Assembly: GCF_900044055.2 (NCBI RefSeq)
Contig: NZ_FCOX02000012.1
Location: 62,001 to 126,000 of the forward strand
DNA: 64,000 bases
Reading direction: 5' to 3'
From: Caballeronia calidae
Lineage (GTDB): Bacteria; Pseudomonadota; Gammaproteobacteria; Burkholderiales; Burkholderiaceae
The notes under the pieces were generated by a model. It did not search any database and was not told where the DNA came from. It was given only the letters and a program-made list of their open reading frames with translations. Numbering within the stretch: the stretch's first letter is position 1; each line of letters opens with the position of its first letter. Of this stretch, positions 60,706 to 64,000 are shown piece after piece. Position numbers and translations under genes: made by a program.

Positions 60706-61905
60706 TCAGGATGCGCTGACGCGAGCGGACCGGATGAATCCGTCGACGGCGGCGAGCTTCGATGACACCGCGCCCGACGTGCGCTCGCAGTTCGGACAGG
60801 ACAGTTCGTATTCGTCTTCGTGACGCTGCAATTCCGGTTCGCCGGCCGCACATGCCGGACAGGCGCCCGGCGCGACGACGTGCGCGTCGAGTTGCGTTCC
60901 CAAAGCGGCAATTTCGGCGGCGCTCAGACGCCCTTCCGCCGCGAGAGAGGCGATCAAAGCACCGATCTCGGCGCTGGCGCCGGACTGAACACGCTGCGCG
61001 TCGCGTTCGCGAACGAGGGCGTCGATTTCATCGGACTGCGAGCGCACTTGGGATTCGAGCCGGTCCGCACGGCTTCGTGCCGCGCTAAGCTGTTGAATAA
61101 AATCGAATTCTTTCTGGCCGGCCTCTCGAACGCTCGCCTGATGGGTTGCGGCCATTCCGCGCAAGGCATCGAGCTCGACCAACATCGGGCGAACGCGCCG
61201 CTCAGCCTCTTTCACGGCATCCTTGATCTGCTGGGCGTAATGCTCCGTGTTGTGGCGCAATTCGCTCTGGAGTTCGTCGATGCGGTCACGAAGCCGCGCC
61301 GATGAGGCCTGTTCCTGCTGGAGACGCTCTGCCAGCGCCTCGTTTTCCTTCTCCCAGCGAACGATGACCTCGCGCAAGCCGGATTGAGCTTCCGATCCCT
61401 GGTTGCGCAGCGCCTTGAGCTCGGCCTCCAATGCCGCAATCTGGGCCGCACCGGCTTCGGCGCGCGCTTCAGCGCGTCGATGCGCCTCTTCTATTGCCTC
61501 ACGGCGAATATCGGCGTCACGAACCTGAGCTTCGGTTGCCTGAACAACGGCATCGATACGGGATTTTTCGTCGTTCAGGGCGGAATGTGCGTGCTTTTGC
61601 GCTTCGTCATACAGCGCCGCGAGAAGCTCGCCCGCTCGCTCTTGCAAGGACTCCGGCATCGCGCCAGCGTTGATGCGCACGCGCAGGGCTGAACGCAGGC
61701 TGGTCCAGAATGCTTCGATGTCTTTCGGGATGTCGCTCGCGCTGCCCGTTTGCGTGAGCTCCCGCACGGTCGTCACGGAAGGACGGATGCCCAGATCGAA
61801 GAAAAGACGCTTGCATGCGTGCTGAGAGAGCTCTTGTCGTCGCGCGCCGGCAGTCCGCATTGCTTCGATTTCGTGGCGTAGGGTTTCGCGGGTAATTGAG
61901 TCCAT
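60706..61905 (-). CDS. KfrA-like plasmid/chromosome maintenance protein with C-terminal zinc ribbon
   Basis: A 399-residue protein. Residues 1-105 are the KfrA N-terminal DNA-binding domain (RETLRHEIEAMRTAGARRQELSQHACKRLFFDLGIRPSVTTVREL). Residues 110-330 are an almost unbroken alpha-helical coiled coil rich in Ala/Glu/Arg/Gln. The C terminus carries Cys349, 352, 370 and 373 (CPAC ... CPNC), a zinc ribbon not usual for KfrA. The start MDSITRE is chosen on the conserved domain. KfrA proteins stabilise plasmids and repress their own promoter; a dyad lies 33 bases upstream. Likely part of replicon maintenance. Confidence 0.87.
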   Translation of the reverse strand: MDSITRETLRHEIEAMRTAGARRQELSQHACKRLFFDLGIRPSVTTVRELTQTGSASDIPKDIEAFWTSLRSALRVRINAGAMPESLQERAGELLAALYDEAQKHAHSALNDEKSRIDAVVQATEAQVRDADIRREAIEEAHRRAEARAEAGAAQIAALEAELKALRNQGSEAQSGLREVIVRWEKENEALAERLQQEQASSARLRDRIDELQSELRHNTEHYAQQIKDAVKEAERRVRPMLVELDALRGMAATHQASVREAGQKEFDFIQQLSAARSRADRLESQVRSQSDEIDALVRERDAQRVQSGASAEIGALIASLAAEGRLSAAEIAALGTQLDAHVVAPGACPACAAGEPELQRHEDEYELSCPNCERTSGAVSSKLAAVDGFIRSARVSAS

Positions 61906-61937
61906 GGCAAAAACGGAGCATGTCGAGATGCAGATCA

Positions 61938-61961
61938 TAACGTTTTACGTGTTGAACGTTA
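61938..61961. promoter_or_regulatory. Dyad TAACGTT-N10-AACGTTA upstream of the KfrA-like gene
   Basis: Perfect seven-base arms (61938-61944, 61955-61961) 33 bases upstream of the start. This would suit autorepression by the KfrA-like protein. Confidence 0.6.
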
Positions 61962-62272
61962 CGAAAATCGCATATTGCTCTAGAGTTGAATCAAATTTCT
62001 GCTTTGAAGAGCACGATCGGCAATTCCATCGAGTCCGCTTAGAAATTTTCGTGAAACACTCTTAGGTAGTGAGCGCAAACACATGATTTAGCGAGGATTT
62101 TAATGCGCTTTGCGTCGCTCGGTGCTGTTTCACGTGCTTCGGTTGTGGTTTGAGGTTTCCTCTGCGAGACACGACTCGTCTTGAGAGTATTAGAAGTAAA
62201 CACCGTTGAACCTTGTTAAAACCAGTTAACGCCTGCTGGAAGCCTTGTGGCATAAGGGTTTGCGGGATGTCA

Positions 62273-63507
62273 GGTGAGCTTGTTCGGGAGGAATGGTGAA
62301 GGCCTTCGGGATAGTGCGGTGATGAGCTTCAGGGCGCTCGGTGAGCACCCGCGGGAAGGATCGTGAGCGGATTCAGGAGAGGGCGAAAACGTGAAGGTGA
62401 GCGAATTCGGGGCCATTCCGCCGTGTAAGCATTGATACTTCGTAATCCGGCTGGCGTCTGTTGCTATCGAAAGGTGAGCGTTATCGGGAGGGCGTGAAAA
62501 CGTCGATTTGTGACGGAAACCAGGTCAGTTTTACCGATAGGTGAGGCTTTTCGGGGCAGAAATGGTGATGAGGGTGAGCTTTTTCGGGCACACCGCAGCT
62601 CAAAAGGCCGAATTCACGGGGATTTTGGCCCAAGGTGAGACTTTTCGGGAGATCAATGTGGCGATTTGCTGATACGAACGCCCCGCGTCGATGCTAATTC
62701 CGCCTGCTTCACGGCCCAAGGTGAGATTTTTCAGGAGTCAGACGGGGGCGGAGTACGCTGGTTCGAGCCTGCATGAGGTAGAGAAAAGGTGAGCATATGC
62801 GGGACTGGATCTTGAGCAGGCGGATGAGAAAGTCACCTAATCGCGCTTTCGAAAGAACAAATTGTCGATATAAAACAAATAGATACAGTGAGTGAACCGG
62901 CTTTGAAGCTGCCAACGGTGAGCATTTTCGGGACTGCCATGCTCGCGAGGCACCGCATGACGCGCGGTTCAACGGTGAGGACATTCGGGAGGCTATTCGG
63001 TCGGATCCGCGCGAAGGAAGCGAGATAAGTGCCTGCAAGAATGCGTTTTCACGACTGCGACTCGGCAAAATGAGCCTTCGCAGGAGGTAATGGTGAGCAT
63101 TTTCGGGGGCGGATGTGGAGTGAGACGAGAAGCAAAGGTGAGTCTTTGCGGGACTTGAATCGTTGATCGCCCTTGCCTGCGGGCCTGCATCAGACGCTTT
63201 CGAGACGTGAGTGCTTGTTTAAGGTGAGGATTTTCGGGAGCAACCCTAAGCTTGCACCATGAGTGAGAGGCGCCACCGCCCAGTTTGCACCGCAGGGCTG
63301 CAGTTTCCGGTTGAAATGCGTTCGACAATGCGCTGTATCGGACGCGCCACACCACGCCAGCGAGTCAGAAAAATTTTACGGTGAGTACTTTCGGGACCTC
63401 GCCACCGTACCGGGATTGTGCGGGAAAACTGCCGCAATCCGTTTACCCGCGCGGGCACTGCATATATGAGATGCGGCCGATCGGTGAGCGGTGAGCGTTT
63501 ACGGGAG
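62273..63507 (+). repeat. Replication origin iteron array (about 18 copies)
   Basis: All copies are on the plus strand with core GGTGAG-N4-TNCGGG(A/G). Starts: 62273, 62295 (A for last G of the first half), 62340, 62362 (two changes), 62396, 62473, 62540, 62573, 62634, 62720 (one change), 62788, 62917, 62974, 63092, 63137, 63223, 63380, 63490. The first four form two pairs spaced 22 bases; later spacing is irregular (33-157). The array fills the gene-free region 61906-63626 before the initiator gene. No strict DnaA box is visible here. Short frames in it show no gene features. Confidence 0.93.
62846..62893. other. AT-rich stretch inside the origin, possible unwinding element
   Basis: The bases from about 62850 to 62890 (GAACAAATTGTCGATATAAA and on) are much richer in A/T than the rest of the window. 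The stretch sits in a 129-base gap between iterons at 62788 and 62917. The 61930-62230 region is also relatively AT-rich. Confidence 0.45.
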
Positions 63508-63541
63508 CGCACCGCAGTGAGTCGGATCAGTTGGCGCCGAA

Positions 63542-63558
63542 TCACCCCAATACGGTGA
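63542..63558. promoter_or_regulatory. Inverted half-iterons before rep, probable Rep operator
   Basis: TCACC-CCAATAC-GGTGA (63542-63558) is an inverted pair of the first iteron half, 69 bases before the rep start. A weaker copy, TCACC-CCAGTC-GGTAT, is at 63580-63595. Iteron replicons commonly use such inverted half-sites for Rep autorepression. Confidence 0.6.
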
Positions 63559-63626
63559 AGGGCTGCCTATAGACGCGGTTCACCCCAGTCGGTATCCTTG
63601 CTCGCAATATCGATCCTGACCATCGC

Positions 63627-64000
63627 ATGGCCACCAAGCGCGCAAAGAAAACCGACGTAGTCAGCCCGAGTTCGGCGGAGTTGCGCAAGGCGGTCGAGGC
63701 CATTGCCATTCAGCCGAAGAGCGGCAAGATCACGCTTCTGACGAGAAAGCTGTTCAACGTTCTGCTCGCCGTTGCTCAGCAAGCCGACGAGTCGGGTGAC
63801 ACGTATCGCGCGCTGCTCTCGGACATCGTCGCAAATTCCGCCTTCGACTCGAACGATACCGCGCTCGTCAAAGAGCATTTGCGCCGCATGGTGTCGGTGC
63901 AGGTAGAGTGGAGCACCGGCACGTCGAGCCAGAAACCCGGCCGAAAGTGGGGCATCTCGACCCTGATCGCCGACGCCGAAATTCTCGAAGATCCGACGAC
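63627..64000 (+). CDS. Replication initiator, Rep_3 / RepB family (3' end outside window)
   Basis: The frame is open from the ATG at 63627 to the window end (124 codons). It starts MATKRAKKTDVVSPSSAELRKAVEAIAIQPKSGKITLLTRKLFNVLLAVAQQ and continues with LLSDIVANSAFDSNDTALVKEHLRRMVSVQVEW, the first winged-helix domain of Rep_3 initiators; the LTRKLFNVLLAVAQ pattern is typical of Burkholderiaceae secondary replicons. The protein should bind the iterons as monomer to start replication and the operator as dimer to repress itself. A frame on the other strand (63567-63878) is a shadow. Confidence 0.9.
   Translation, partial: MATKRAKKTDVVSPSSAELRKAVEAIAIQPKSGKITLLTRKLFNVLLAVAQQADESGDTYRALLSDIVANSAFDSNDTALVKEHLRRMVSVQVEWSTGTSSQKPGRKWGISTLIADAEILEDPT

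Noticed and set aside
62126-62141. TGTTTCACGTG followed by CTTCG, resembling the primary-chromosome parS
   Set aside because: Only the left half and the CACGTG centre match; the right half is lost, so it is not a supported site.
63567-63878. A 103-codon minus-strand frame at the right end
   Set aside because: It lies opposite the initiator gene, whose winged-helix sequence is recognisable and runs off the window.

Overview
The window looks like part of a secondary chromosome (chromosome 2 type) of a Burkholderiaceae bacterium of the Burkholderia / Paraburkholderia / Caballeronia group. The reasons are high GC with strong third-position GC bias, DUF4148-type small secreted proteins, a hopanoid-modification cluster, many LysR/IclR/MarR regulators beside single transporters, and at the right end a Rep_3-family initiator gene preceded by a long iteron array and a KfrA-like gene. 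No tRNA, rRNA, CRISPR array or intact insertion sequence was seen. Species assignment is inference.

Layout: 0-6.3 kb holds the end of a hybrid histidine kinase, a stress-type protein, an FMN reductase, small secreted proteins, an auxin-efflux-type carrier and a lipocalin. 6.3-11.3 kb is a sigma-54-controlled 3-hydroxybutyrate locus (activator, GntP permease, dehydrogenase) split by a long inverted-repeat element. 11.4-19.1 kb has a PAS chemoreceptor, an AI-2E-type membrane protein, DUF1289, a GST and a three-domain oxidoreductase. 19.2-31 kb has zwf, FUSC and LysE-type membrane proteins, wrbA, a PhoD-type phosphatase, stress proteins, an aromatic-acid-type MFS carrier, an isolated muramidase-holin pair and a deaminase. 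31-39.4 kb is regulator/transporter/enzyme accessory content. 39.8-46.9 kb is a PmrAB/QseBC-like two-component system divergent from a four-gene hopanoid operon (hpnI, hpnJ, hpnK, hpnL-like), with PmrA-type boxes and a probable small RNA between them. 47-60.7 kb has a second MarR-GNAT regulator, an M20 amidohydrolase and its transporter, kbl-tdh with an XRE-cupin regulator, a gene behind a LexA-type box, DUF2252 and a degenerate tyrosine recombinase. 60.7-64 kb is the replication region.

The most striking feature is not a gene. The origin carries about 18 copies of GGTGAG-N4-TTCGGG(A/G), all in one orientation. Twelve more copies lie outside the origin, singly or in small clusters, at about 5, 15.4, 23, 30.3, 46.9, 52.6 and 60.6 kb, mostly between genes. 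Chance would give far fewer than one. I infer that the Rep protein binds these sites along at least 57 kb of its own replicon, for copy control, handcuffing, chromosome organisation or transcription. Two parS-like palindromes (55.04 and 57.06 kb) and a back-to-back pair of perfect DnaA boxes (3.02 kb) add to the picture of replicon-maintenance sites spread through ordinary gene territory.
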